Made by a program: the position numbers and the translations under genes | From: JALOOB01 sp040766655 | Lineage (GTDB): Bacteria > Chloroflexota > Anaerolineae > CG2-30-64-16 | Assembly: GCA_040766655.1 (NCBI GenBank) | Contig: JAXGQB010000002.1 | Coordinates: 1 to 64,000 of the forward strand | Reading direction: 5' to 3' | DNA length: 64,000 nucleotides | In this document: in pieces, positions 53,328 to 61,410 of the stretch | Layout of the letters: each line of letters begins with the position of its first letter | Position numbering within the stretch: position 1 is the first letter of the stretch | The notes under the pieces: model-generated | Told to the model about the DNA's origin: nothing | Seen by the model: only the letters and a program-made list of their open reading frames with translations | Database searches by the model: none

Positions 53328-54103
53328 CCGACCTGGAACTGCTGCGCACGCAGCTGAAACGGTTGGGCCTGCGCACGATGGCCCAGGTCTTCGAGGAAGA
53401 AGCTCAGAAGGCCGCCAAGACCCAAATGAGCTACACTGCGTACCTCGCGCGCCTGACCGAGGAAGAACTGGCCAACAAGGTGGATCGCTCCATCAATGCC
53501 CGCATTGCCAAGGCCCGTTTGCCCATGGTCCGCACCATTGAAGGCTTCGACTTCAGCTTCCAGCCCGCGCTGCCCGCCGCCCGCATCCGCGAGTTAGCGG
53601 AACTGGGTTTCCTGGCCCGCGCCGAGAACATCGTGTTCGTGGGCCGCCCGGGCACCGGGAAAACGCATCTGGCCAGCGCATTGGCGCTGCGCGGCTGTCA
53701 GGCCCGCAAACGTGTGTTGTGCTGCCAGGCATTAGCCTTGTTGGAGCAGCTCGTCGCGGCCGACGCCACGCACACGCTCGGCAAGCTGACGCAAGCCCTG
53801 GGCCGCCTGGATCTGCTGCTGATCGACGAGCTTGGCTACACGCCGATGGACGCCCGCCGGGCCAATCTGTTCTTCCAGATGGTGAACCATTTGTACACCC
53901 GGGTGTCATTGGTCTTGACCACCAATGTGCCCTTCGACAACTGGGGCCGCCTGTTCGGCGACGACGAGATGATCGCGGCGGCGATCCTCGACCGGCTCCT
54001 GCATTTCAGCCATGTATTCCTGATCCCAGGACCCAGTTACCGCATGCGCGGCAAGTTGTCGCCCAATAACGCGGAGGCCGGCTCCGGCGAGAACACCGCC
54101 TAG
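53324..54103 (+). CDS. istB: IS21-family ATP-binding helper IstB
   Basis: 259 residues from the ATG overlapping the istA stop. AAA+ with Walker A GRPGTGKTHLASALAL, Walker B LDLLLIDELGY, sensor LTTNVPF. N-terminal helical domain with EEEAQKAAKTQMSY. Intact, DnaC-like; it remodels target DNA for IstA. Confidence 0.95.
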   Translation: MTDLELLRTQLKRLGLRTMAQVFEEEAQKAAKTQMSYTAYLARLTEEELANKVDRSINARIAKARLPMVRTIEGFDFSFQPALPAARIRELAELGFLARAENIVFVGRPGTGKTHLASALALRGCQARKRVLCCQALALLEQLVAADATHTLGKLTQALGRLDLLLIDELGYTPMDARRANLFFQMVNHLYTRVSLVLTTNVPFDNWGRLFGDDEMIAAAILDRLLHFSHVFLIPGPSYRMRGKLSPNNAEAGSGENTA

Positions 54104-54140
54104 CGCTCGCCGCGTCCCGCCAGATGCGCCGTACCGCACC

Positions 54141-54295
54141 GTACCCAAGAGGGAGGCGAGAGGGATTCGGCCCAACCGATCCGTTCGTCTTTCTGGAGCA
54201 GTTGATTGACAGGATCGCGCCGTTGGCCGTATACTCTGTCTCACCCAAGAGGGAGGCGAGAGGGGTTCGGTCCACCGAATCCGTCTCGTCTTTCT
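54141..54295. repeat. Two 54-bp direct repeats between istB and the right IS end
   Basis: 54141-54194 and 54241-54295 share ACCCAAGAGGGAGGCGAGAG, then TTCGG and CCGTCTCGTCTTTCT-like sequence, 100 bp apart. Each contains a short hairpin (TTCGG...CCGAA type) followed by TCTTTCT. Probably duplicated terminators inside the IS. Confidence 0.55.
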
Positions 54296-54364
54296 TAACC
54301 GTATCCTCTCCGGGGTGGGTCAGTTTTCAGGCGTAAACCCGGGTCAAAATTCAGACGTAATCAA

Positions 54365-55769
54365 CATGTTCAAGCCACCTGCGGATTTCGCGCTGCGCCC
54401 TCGAGCTCCTGACGTGATTGAGCCATTCCGCTGACGGGCCAGCGGTTCCGATCGTGCTGTGGCGAATCTCTACCACATCGCCCATCTCCAGAGGGGCGAA
54501 AAGCGGCACCTTGCAGTGGTTGACGTACGCTTCGACGCACTGATGGCCAATTTGGGAATCAATGGCATAGGCGAAGTCCACTGGAGTTGAGCCCACTGGA
54601 AGGGTCCTGGAATCACCGTCAACGGTGAACACTACGATTCTGTCGGGTGCAGGTTCTTGCCATGTTGGCGGTTTCGGCAAGGCGTTTTTGGGCGCTCCTC
54701 GCCATCCGGCAGCCAAACCCCACTCAGCTACCAGTTCCATCTCGCGATCTCGTATCAGAATTGACAGTGTGTTCGCCCGGTTGTAGCGCACTCTTGTTCG
54801 CAATACCCGGTAATTATTGGTTTTTGGCGCAGAAATCAGATCGCGAAACTCGCCGGAGACGGGCGGCCACAGCCCATGCACTACCCCCAATGCCGCATAA
54901 CAATCTGGCTCGTTGTTGGTGATGATCCTGATCGGATAAGCAAGACAGGGGTTAGGGGTATTAGCATTTTTGATATGGATAAGAAACTGGGAATAGCGGC
55001 TCATTGGTTCGTAGTCGATATCCGCGTTGATACCCTTGTCGGTGAATCTCTGGCGCAATTTCAACAGGACAGGCTGCATATGCTCTTCCCGTTTGGCGTC
55101 TGAGAAGCGTTCGCGGGTCATCTGGTAGTCGCTTGGATAGAGGAGACGGAAAGCATGATCCTCCAGAAGGCGCTTCACCTCCCACATCCCAAGGCGATTG
55201 GCGACGGGAACGAACATGTTCAGCGTCGCAGTGATGTAGTTCTCCCGCTCAGCCGCGCTCTTGTCTTCCCAGGATTGCAGCTTCTCGAGCCTAGAAGCCA
55301 GACGGATGATTGCTGCTTCCGGATGCTTCTGGAGGGCCGGTACGATCCACGGGAGGCGTGTGTCTACATAGCTGGCCAGGAATGTCTCATCCATTCGCAG
55401 TTCGGGATTGTCGATGAACTTATAGGGCTCATACTTGCCGAGTTCCGAGACTGCCAGAACAAGGTCGGCAATTTGCTTGCCCATACGGACCTGGATATGT
55501 TCAAGCGAGGGACTTCGGCTTCGATACTTCTTTTGGGAATCATGCAGTAGACCTGCAGCCACGATTTCTGCTGGAGCACGCCAGTCCGCGAGCAGGGACG
55601 CCACATTCAGGACGTGGAGGTAGTATGGAGTGCCGTCAGGGCGTGCAAACCCTTCATGGGCTTCCTCCGCCAGCTCAAGGGCAGTAGCGATGACCTTCTC
55701 CGCGTCCATCCGATACTCTGTCGGGGTATAAGCGCAGATAGTCTCGACGAGATCGCGAGCTGAGTTCAT
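54365..55769 (-). pseudogene. RSH-ATPase fusion, 5' half (HD-synthetase-TGS)
   Basis: From the ATG at 55769 (AGGGG ahead), 468 original codons to the IS junction, then VDYV and a stop from IS sequence. HD domain (about 20-200): His52 and His76-Asp77 (GLLHDSQKK) kept, but HDxxED is lost and the usual LADRL Asp is Ser159 (RLASRL). Synthetase domain (about 250-360): GVVHGLWPPV and PKTNNYRVLRT are recognisable, but the basic ATP-binding patch and catalytic acidic residues are replaced (EPMSRYSQF, ILIRD). TGS at about 377-438 (VVFTVDGDSRTLPVGSTPVD). Both activities are probably lost. The continuation is at 50069-51756. Confidence 0.85.
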
Positions 55770-55827
55770 GTGTATGCCCCTTTGTGGACAGTAACCGACA
55801 AAGACATTGTACTCTATGTTCGTCGTT

Positions 55828-55851
55828 TTGTCCATATTGCCATGTGGACAA
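55828..55851. promoter_or_regulatory. Operator-like inverted repeat upstream of the RSH-ATPase gene
   Basis: TTGTCCA-N10-TGGACAA, perfect 7-bp arms, about 60 bp before the start codon. A further half-site TGTGGACA lies at 55783-55790 beside the ribosome site. Likely binding site for a dedicated repressor, possibly the winged-helix ATPase of the same operon. Confidence 0.45.
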
Positions 55852-56015
55852 AGAGGAATTATAAGGCGGTGTATGCGCGGGGTGAATTGGTTGTGCGTTG
55901 AGTTGAGTGGAGTTTCGACCTAAGGGAATCCCATTGCCTCCTGTTCGATACCTGCTACTCCTCGAAGAATGCCGCGCGTATTTGTGACACCGTCTGCCAC
56001 GCCCCATAATCATCC

Positions 56016-56032
56016 TGTAACATCCTGTTACA
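56016..56032. promoter_or_regulatory. Inverted repeat upstream of the integrase gene
   Basis: TGTAACA-TCC-TGTTACA, perfect 7-bp arms within a partial direct repeat CATCCTGTAACATCCTGTTA. About 140 bp before the integrase start, in the 55852-56174 gap, which shows no gene. Candidate operator for integrase control. Confidence 0.4.
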
Positions 56033-56174
56033 ACCCGCATTGTGCGACGTAAACCTGTTCTGGGCGTCGTGTATGGTCGTTCTCGCCGGCAGCTAATGCA
56101 CCTGAAAGGCATCGTGTAATGTTTTCCCAGGGCGCAAGGGCAGCCGGCGCTTTGCATGCAAGGAGGAGATCGCC

Positions 56175-57029
56175 ATGTCACTCGATTGGGAGACCCAGGT
56201 GGGCGCCTTCCTGGCGGACTACGAAGGGATCACGCACCGCCGCTACCGCGACTCGCTGGCGGCCTTTCAGGCCTGGTACGTGCAGTCCTACGACGCGACG
56301 CCGGACGCGAAGCTGCTGACCGACGAGGAGGTGCGCGGCTATCGCGTCTTCCTCACCGGGGTCAAGGGCTATAAGGCCGCCACCGTCAACGCCTATCTCG
56401 CGCCGCTGCGCGCCATCGTGCGCGACCAGGGCCGCACGCTCAAGGTCAAGGGGGTGCGCCAGACCCGGCCGCTGATCGAGACGCTCGACGGCCGCGACCT
56501 GGGCCGGCTGATCAACGCGGCCGACGGCCCTGATTGGCAGGATAAGCGCGACGTCGCGCTGATCAGCGTGTTGGCGCGGGCCGGCCTGCGCGTGAGTGAG
56601 GCGTTGGCGCTCAAAGTGGGCGACGTCGAGATCAACGCACGCTCCGGCGTCCTGCTCGTCAGGCACGGCAAAGGGCTGAAGGAGCGTCCCGTCCCGCTTT
56701 CGGCGGAGGCCAGGGCGGCACTGGGCGCCTATCTCAAGGTGCGGCCGGCCGCAGCGCGGGATGACACCCTGTTCCTGAGCCGCACCTGCGGCCGGCTCGA
56801 CCCGCGTGACGCGCAGCGCATCGTGGCGGAGGCCGCCCGGATCGCCGGCGTGAAGGCCAGGGTGACGCCGCACGCGCTGCGCCACTACTTCGCCACCCGG
56901 TTCCTGGAGCGGAACCAGGGCGACATCGCCACGCTCGCAACCGTGCTGGGCCATGCCAACATCAGCACGACCACCCGCTATCTGCACCCGAACGCCCAGC
57001 GCGTGCAGGCGATGGTGGAGGGGCTGTGA
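56175..57029 (+). CDS. Tyrosine recombinase (integrase/XerD-like)
   Basis: 284 residues, AAGGAGGAG ribosome site. N-terminal SAM-like core-binding domain (1-95) and catalytic domain with Arg (ARAGLRVSEAL), Lys (GKGLKERPVPL), His-x-x-Arg (TPHALRHYFATR), His (LGHANISTTTRYLH) and nucleophile Tyr in TRYLH. All catalytic residues are present. Probably integrates and excises the element whose core starts at 26 kb. Xer-like brevity also allows a dimer-resolution role. Confidence 0.9.
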   Translation: MSLDWETQVGAFLADYEGITHRRYRDSLAAFQAWYVQSYDATPDAKLLTDEEVRGYRVFLTGVKGYKAATVNAYLAPLRAIVRDQGRTLKVKGVRQTRPLIETLDGRDLGRLINAADGPDWQDKRDVALISVLARAGLRVSEALALKVGDVEINARSGVLLVRHGKGLKERPVPLSAEARAALGAYLKVRPAAARDDTLFLSRTCGRLDPRDAQRIVAEAARIAGVKARVTPHALRHYFATRFLERNQGDIATLATVLGHANISTTTRYLHPNAQRVQAMVEGL

Positions 57030-57048
57030 TAGAGAAAGGAAACTCGCA

Positions 57049-57603
57049 ATGACGCACACACCGTTGGGGTTCTATCTGCTGCTGGGGGCGACCTTCTCGT
57101 GGGTCGGGTTCTTGACGTGCGTGGGGCTGCGCCGTCGTGCGTGGTCGCAGGCGATCGCAGAGGCGGACCGCGGCCACATGGCTGCCGTGGCGTCCCTCCT
57201 GGCCGAACTGGTGGACCAGGCCGGCGAACTTGGACTGCCCGGCGAGATCGAGCAGGATGCCAGGGAATTCCAGGACCTGGTGGCCGACGTCCTGGACGGC
57301 GGCGCCGCGCTGAGTGTGCAGGAAGCCCGGGACCTCAGCAATTTCCTGCATGATCTGACGCTGGCGCTGCCTTATCTGCCGGCGGAGGGCGCCGGCGAGG
57401 GATCAACCGGACTTTCCGCTGCCGATCGGTTCGCCGAGCAGGTCGGCCTGACTGTGATGGCCAGCAGCCTCGCAGCTGACCTGGACGCCGCGCTCCATGA
57501 CGGCCGGTATGCGCTGGCGCTGGCCAGCCACGAGCCGAGCTTCTCGCCCGGCGCGCCCGTGTCTTACTTCGATTTCGATGGGCCGGCGCACATGGGCTTA
57601 TGA
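57049..57603 (+). CDS. Hypothetical N-terminally anchored protein
   Basis: 184 residues from the ATG at 57049 (GAAAGGAAA ahead), 19 bp after the integrase. One N-terminal transmembrane helix (LGFYLLLGATFSWVGFLTCV), then a helical acidic domain (AAVASLLAELVDQAGELGL, LSNFLHDLTLALPYL). No family recognised. Co-transcribed with the integrase. Confidence 0.55.
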   Translation: MTHTPLGFYLLLGATFSWVGFLTCVGLRRRAWSQAIAEADRGHMAAVASLLAELVDQAGELGLPGEIEQDAREFQDLVADVLDGGAALSVQEARDLSNFLHDLTLALPYLPAEGAGEGSTGLSAADRFAEQVGLTVMASSLAADLDAALHDGRYALALASHEPSFSPGAPVSYFDFDGPAHMGL

Positions 57604-57652
57604 TCTCTGGCGTTGGAGACGCGAGCAGGTTCTCAGTGCATTCCCATAGTCC

Positions 57653-57779
57653 CTGAGCAGTAACCTGATGAGTAACCTGAGGAGTAGTCTGAGCAATCCG
57701 GAAGTTATCCGGCTCCCAGGAGTATTAGAAGTTCGGTCTGAACCTTAGGAGTAGTATGAGGAGTAACCTTAGAAGTCGC
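57653..57779. repeat. Array of degenerate 12-bp repeats after the integrase
   Basis: Units such as CTGAGCAGTAAC, CTGATGAGTAAC, CTGAGGAGTAGT, CTGAGCAATCCG (57653-57700) and CTTAGGAGTAGT, ATGAGGAGTAAC, CTTAGAAGTCGC (57744-57779), with a looser CTCCCAGGAGTA between. Consensus CTgAgGAGTAac. Sits between the integrase transcription unit and the 3' end of hepT. Candidate arm-type integrase sites or element end. Confidence 0.5.
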
Positions 57780-57784
57780 GCCTG

Positions 57785-58150
57785 CTAACGTCGTCGAGGT
57801 TGTCTTCGCGCAGGCAATACTTGCTCAAGCTGAGCGATGAGGGGCGGAAGATCGTTCTGAAGGATGGCCCAGACGATGTCGAGGTCAACGTCGAAGTAGC
57901 CGTGGATCAGCCGATTGCGTGCGCCGGTGATCTGGCGCCATGGGATGGCCGGCAGATCCGTCTGCACTGGCTCAGAAACGTGCGCCGCGGCTTCGCCCAC
58001 GATCTCCAACAGTCGGACGATGGCGAGCGAGAGCATTTCGTCCATTTCGAGATCTGTGCGCTCCCGGCCCTGAATGAAGCGCCTGGCTCGTTGGGCCGCA
58101 TCCAGCATGTGGCGCAGCCGGATGAGATCATCCCTGGGGATAGCGGACAT
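57785..58150 (-). CDS. hepT: HepT-like HEPN toxin
   Basis: 121 residues, all-helical. HEPN catalytic motif Rx4-6HxY present as RNRLIHGY (about residues 78-85), with LLEIVGEAAAHVS typical of the DUF86/HepT family. HEPN toxins are ribonucleases or targets of AMP transfer by their partner. Overlaps the upstream nucleotidyltransferase gene by 23 bases, the standard MNT-HEPN order. Confidence 0.88.
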   Translation of the reverse strand: MSAIPRDDLIRLRHMLDAAQRARRFIQGRERTDLEMDEMLSLAIVRLLEIVGEAAAHVSEPVQTDLPAIPWRQITGARNRLIHGYFDVDLDIVWAILQNDLPPLIAQLEQVLPARRQPRRR

Positions 58151-58457
58151 CAGCGGCCCTTTCGACTTCGCGACGGAAATAGGGACTCAGGAAAGCCGGC
58201 GTGTGCAGCTCAACCTCGCGCTTCAGAAGTGCTGAAAGCTCGTCCTGCATGGCAAAGAATGCCAGCCCCGGCACGTGACCCGGTTCGAATTCCACCAGCA
58301 CATCCACATCGCTGTCCGGCCGGAAGTCCTCGCGCAGCACGGAACCAAACAACGCCAGCTTGCGGACCGCGTGACGCTTGCAGAAGTCAGCAATGGCGTC
58401 CTGCGGCACGTCAATTTTTGGCTTTGCAGGTTTGGGCCGGTATAGCTGTCTGGTCAT
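58128..58457 (-). CDS. mntA: MntA-like nucleotidyltransferase antitoxin
   Basis: 109 residues. The minimal nucleotidyltransferase motif GSx10DxD is present (LFGSVLREDF, DSDVDVLVEF). In characterised pairs MntA inactivates HepT by adding AMP to the HEPN tyrosine. First gene of the pair. Confidence 0.88.
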   Translation of the reverse strand: MTRQLYRPKPAKPKIDVPQDAIADFCKRHAVRKLALFGSVLREDFRPDSDVDVLVEFEPGHVPGLAFFAMQDELSALLKREVELHTPAFLSPYFRREVERAADVRYPQG

Positions 58458-58551
58458 CTCGCCTGTTCCTGTCTCTTGGCATCACGCATGTTCACGCTGG
58501 CCACAGTATACAAGATTGCGTCAGGGCGTGCAAGGGCCGGATTGAAGGGAT

Positions 58552-58576
58552 CCGCCGACGGTCACAGCGTCGGCGG
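58552..58576. terminator. Hairpin between toxin-antitoxin pair and next operon
   Basis: CCGCCGACG / CGTCGGCGG, perfect 9-bp stem with a 7-base loop, 34 bp after the stop of the 58610-58936 gene on the minus strand. Probable terminator of that operon. Confidence 0.55.
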
Positions 58577-58609
58577 TGCGATCTTGTGTGGCACGAACGC
58601 CGGGGCACT

Positions 58610-58936
58610 TTACTCTTCTTCGTTCATGCCGGCCCAATAGCGATACATCGCCAGCCATTCGGCGCTGGTGGGATCGGGCGCAATGAAATTCAGGTCGGCC
58701 AGGCCGACGCTGTACTCGCGGCCGCCCTTGCGCACCCTGGCCACAATGCCCTTTCGCAGGCTGCTGCGCCGATCATCCAGGCCGATGACCTCGACCGGCT
58801 CGCCCAGCGCCTCGGCTTGCAGCGGAAAGTTGAGGTTATCGTCCAATGTACAAAGCACGCCGCTGAACTCCTCTTCCTCATCATAGCAGTCCACGGTTGC
58901 TTGTTCAAGTAATGCTTCGAGTCGCTTTTCGTCCAT
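58610..58936 (-). CDS. Small acidic protein, cyanobacterial-type 'calcium-binding' family-like
   Basis: 108 residues from the ATG at 58936 (GAGGAA ahead). CYDEEEEFSGVLCTLDDNLNF, GEPVEVIGL, YSVGLADLNFI and the C-terminal WLAMYRYWAGM pattern recall a family annotated as calcium-binding proteins in cyanobacteria, found often beside mobile genes. True function unknown. Last gene of a three-gene minus-strand operon. Confidence 0.5.
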   Translation of the reverse strand: MDEKRLEALLEQATVDCYDEEEEFSGVLCTLDDNLNFPLQAEALGEPVEVIGLDDRRSSLRKGIVARVRKGGREYSVGLADLNFIAPDPTSAEWLAMYRYWAGMNEEE

Positions 58937-58947
58937 CGCACTTCCTC

Positions 58948-59415
58948 TCATTCACGCATCTCGGCCTTGAACCATGCCTGTAGCGCCTGATCCAGATCTT
59001 GCAGCGCAGCGTCCAGGGTGGCGTAGCGTGGCTTGCCTTTCCAGATCAGGCCGCCGATGTCCAGCGCCCTGACCATCGAATGGCTGAAGTCATCCTGCCC
59101 GATCTCGATCCAGCCGAAATCCTGCACCCAACGGGCGACATGTGGGTAGTTGGTCTCGGCTGGCGTGGCAGACTGGTCGCTTTGAGCCACAGCCGCCTCC
59201 TGCGCATGGGTGGGCGCTGTCGGAGCTTGTGGGGCGTGAAAGCGCCACGTGCGGCCCTGCGACTCGCCACGGATCAAGCCCTGGCGCAGCAGATCTTGGG
59301 TCAGCATGTAGACGGTCTGGTGGCTGGTTCCAAGATGACGCGCGAGATCGGCGTTTGTGGCGCCAGCCGGCTCGACTGACCGGAGGTAGGCCAGCGTGCG
59401 TTGGACTTGGGTCAT
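58948..59415 (-). CDS. Winged-helix DNA-binding protein
   Basis: 155 residues from the ATG at 59415 (AAGGAAGG ahead). N-terminal HTH: TQVQRTLAYLRSVEPAGATN, ADLARHLGTSHQTVYMLTQD, LLRQGLIRGESQGRTWRF wing. C-terminal domain with FGWIEIGQDDFSHSMVRALD and LDAALQDLDQALQAWF. Likely a local transcription regulator of the small operon or of McrBC. 12-bp gap to the next gene. Confidence 0.6.
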   Translation of the reverse strand: MTQVQRTLAYLRSVEPAGATNADLARHLGTSHQTVYMLTQDLLRQGLIRGESQGRTWRFHAPQAPTAPTHAQEAAVAQSDQSATPAETNYPHVARWVQDFGWIEIGQDDFSHSMVRALDIGGLIWKGKPRYATLDAALQDLDQALQAWFKAEMRE

Positions 59416-59429
59416 GCGTCCTTCCTTGC

Positions 59430-60044
59430 TCAGCCTGATGATGCCAGGAGCACGGTCCTGACCGCTGCGACGAAAGCCTCGAATTGCGCTGTTGTGTGTT
59501 CCCGCTGCCGCCGCTTCAGCCCTTCGAATAACGTGAGTCGGAGGCCGTTGCTGATCTCCAACTGGCAGCCGCGGCCGGACCGGCCCCGGTTGCAGATGTT
59601 GACTGCGAGGCGGCCCGGGTGATCGGCGGTGTTGTCCAGTCGGGCCGCGAAGCCTGCCGCGTTGAGCGCCTCGCAAAGCCTGCTCGCGAGCCGCGCGTCG
59701 CGGCCGCCGATGTGGACCATCTCTTCTTGCTCAGCAGAGCCATGCACCGCAAGCACGACCGTGCTGGCCGCGACGATGGCCAGGCACGCCGGCTCGTCGA
59801 AGGCCGTGCTGGCGATGTGCAGCGCCTCGTTCCCGTTCGTCTTGCGGCCCTCGAAGCAGTATAGGCTGAACTCCCGGCCGGCGATCGCGGTCGCCAGCTC
59901 GGATGTGCCCGGCTCGATGCCGCCGCCGTGCGGCGCAATCACGGCGATCAGTGAGGAGCGCGGGCAGGCGATGATGCGGTAGTCGGCGCCTGGGCGCTCA
60001 CTGGCTGCGAGTGCGGCGAAATCGCGGTAGGCGTCTGTGGACAT
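59430..60044 (-). CDS. Poly-gamma-glutamate hydrolase-like zinc peptidase
   Basis: 204 residues from the ATG at 60044 (GGAAG ahead). APHGGGIEPGTSELATAIAG, SLYCFEG, NEALHIAST, FDEPACLA and AVHGSAEQEEMVHIGGRD match the PghP/DUF867 family of phage-derived poly-gamma-glutamate hydrolases, with conserved His and Glu as presumed zinc ligands. No signal peptide, so acting in the cytosol or after lysis. Unusual next to restriction genes. Confidence 0.7.
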   Translation of the reverse strand: MSTDAYRDFAALAASERPGADYRIIACPRSSLIAVIAPHGGGIEPGTSELATAIAGREFSLYCFEGRKTNGNEALHIASTAFDEPACLAIVAASTVVLAVHGSAEQEEMVHIGGRDARLASRLCEALNAAGFAARLDNTADHPGRLAVNICNRGRSGRGCQLEISNGLRLTLFEGLKRRQREHTTAQFEAFVAAVRTVLLASSG

Positions 60045-60102
60045 GACTTGCTTCCAGATATTGCAGGTTGAGCACCAACGTTGATGCATTAGGTCATCCG
60101 GC

Positions 60103-61398
60103 TTATCCTGTTGACAGCCGCTGCGCGTACGCTGTCGCCTCTCGTTCCCGCAGCGCCGAATGCGGTCCAGCCACCAGTCGCTCCAGCCGCCGCATATCCA
60201 CCGGCCGCAGGATTACCTCGGCACGCTGGCCACCGGCCAGCGGGTCGCGCACTTCGATGCACTGCTCGGTGGCGCCCGGGTTCAGGGTGGGGTAGAGGAT
60301 GGCCGCCCGGCCACCGGCTTCAGTGCTGCTGGCGTAAATCACGAGCTGATAGAGCATCTCGCGCGGGAGCGGTGTCTCCCACAGGTCGCGATACTTGGCA
60401 TCGAGCATGGCTTTGATGTGCCCGCCCTCTAGAATGACGAAGTCAGGACGAGGGGCGGGTGCGCGATGGCCTCGCGGATTGCGGCGAGGGTCGTAGGCCA
60501 ACATGCCTTGCAGGCGGTGCTCGTCACGCACAGTGCAGCCGGGCAAGTACTCGTGCAGGAAGCGCGAGATCAGCGCCTGGAAGAAGCGGTTCATGTCGAA
60601 CAGGAAGCCGGGCACGGTGACGGTCTCTTCTTGGGCGCTGAGCGTGGTGCCCTGTCCAGCCAACAACAACTCGATGATCGCCAACGCCGGACGGTACGCC
60701 GCGGTCAGCCGGTCGCTCTGGTGCTGGACTTGACGTAACAAATCAGCGCTGAGAGGCACAGATGTGACGGTGTCAACCAGAAGCGCGGCCTGGCGGCGCA
60801 GTTGGCTGCGCAGAGCCAGGTCGCCAGTCAGGCGCGTGCCCAGGTGCAGGCCGGCCAGGAGCGTCCGGTTGTGAAGGGTGTCCTCCTGTCGCGGGTGGTG
60901 GGCGCAGGGGAGCGCGGCCCTGGCGGAACCCATTTGCTGGGCCAGGGCGGTGAAGTTGATGCGGCCGCGCGGGCTGGCCAGGGGCGCCTCCTCCCGCTCG
61001 TAACGGCGGTGCAGGCCGCGCGCCAGCAGCTCGCCAACTTCGGCCGCTAACTGGTGGATCAGCAGATCGTGAAATGCGGCGCCCGCTACACCCTGCGGCA
61101 GCGCCTCGAACAGCTTGAGGTCGCGCAGGCCGTAGGCATAGCGCAACAGGTTGATCAGCGGCAATCCCTGGAGCTTCGGCTGGATGGTGAGCCGCAGATC
61201 GCCCAACCGCACCGTGCCGACGTAAGAGGTAGTCTCGACCTGTAAGCCATCCCGCAGTTCCAGCACTTTCAGCCGCCCCGCTACGGCCAGGCCCACGGCC
61301 AGGCGGCGCGCGGCGGCATCTCCCAAATCCCGGTCAGCCAACGCGGATAGGAACTTTGGGGTGTAGGTGCACCACTCCTGCAAGGCCAAATCGGTCAT
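60103..61398 (-). CDS. mcrC: McrC-like nuclease subunit
   Basis: 431 residues. Matches McrC: N-terminal beta domain (VETTSYVGTVRLGDLRLTI, QPKLQG), helical middle with RGRINF, and a C-terminal PD-(D/E)XK nuclease with RPDFVI and AMLDAKYRD. It cuts DNA when recruited by the McrB motor. 12 bp after McrB on the same strand. Confidence 0.9.
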   Translation of the reverse strand: MTDLALQEWCTYTPKFLSALADRDLGDAAARRLAVGLAVAGRLKVLELRDGLQVETTSYVGTVRLGDLRLTIQPKLQGLPLINLLRYAYGLRDLKLFEALPQGVAGAAFHDLLIHQLAAEVGELLARGLHRRYEREEAPLASPRGRINFTALAQQMGSARAALPCAHHPRQEDTLHNRTLLAGLHLGTRLTGDLALRSQLRRQAALLVDTVTSVPLSADLLRQVQHQSDRLTAAYRPALAIIELLLAGQGTTLSAQEETVTVPGFLFDMNRFFQALISRFLHEYLPGCTVRDEHRLQGMLAYDPRRNPRGHRAPAPRPDFVILEGGHIKAMLDAKYRDLWETPLPREMLYQLVIYASSTEAGGRAAILYPTLNPGATEQCIEVRDPLAGGQRAEVILRPVDMRRLERLVAGPHSALREREATAYAQRLSTG

Positions 61399-61410
61399 CC
61401 CCGCATTACC

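Larger units (their letters stand above)
51757..54364 (+). mobile_element. IS21-family insertion sequence
   Basis: About 2.6 kb. Flanked by CATGTT at 51751-51756 and 54365-54370, a 6-bp target duplication. Each end carries two inward repeats, TTACGTCTGAA...TGACCC (left at 51763 and 51786; right ends near 54337 and 54361), matching IS21-type multiple terminal repeats. Contains istA and istB in the usual overlapping order. Inserted in the RSH-ATPase gene on the opposite strand. Confidence 0.88.
25950..57780. mobile_element. Putative integrative element (AICE-like); ends not proven
   Basis: Xis-like HTH, ParM/ParR, DnaB, initiator with iterons, replication-relaxation-like protein, FtsK-like translocase and PHAX gene at the left; tyrosine integrase at the right; cargo of RHS toxin/immunity, ATPases and an IS21 copy between. 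Genes inside are intact apart from the IS insertion, while flanking chromosomal genes at 18.6-25.8 kb are broken. I could not find a shared att core; the limits given are the hairpin cluster and the 12-bp repeat array. Confidence 0.45.

Noticed and set aside
55852..56170. Minus-strand coding frame upstream of the integrase
   Set aside because: Composition is non-coding-like (Arg/Cys-rich), with no ribosome site; it overlaps the integrase leader.
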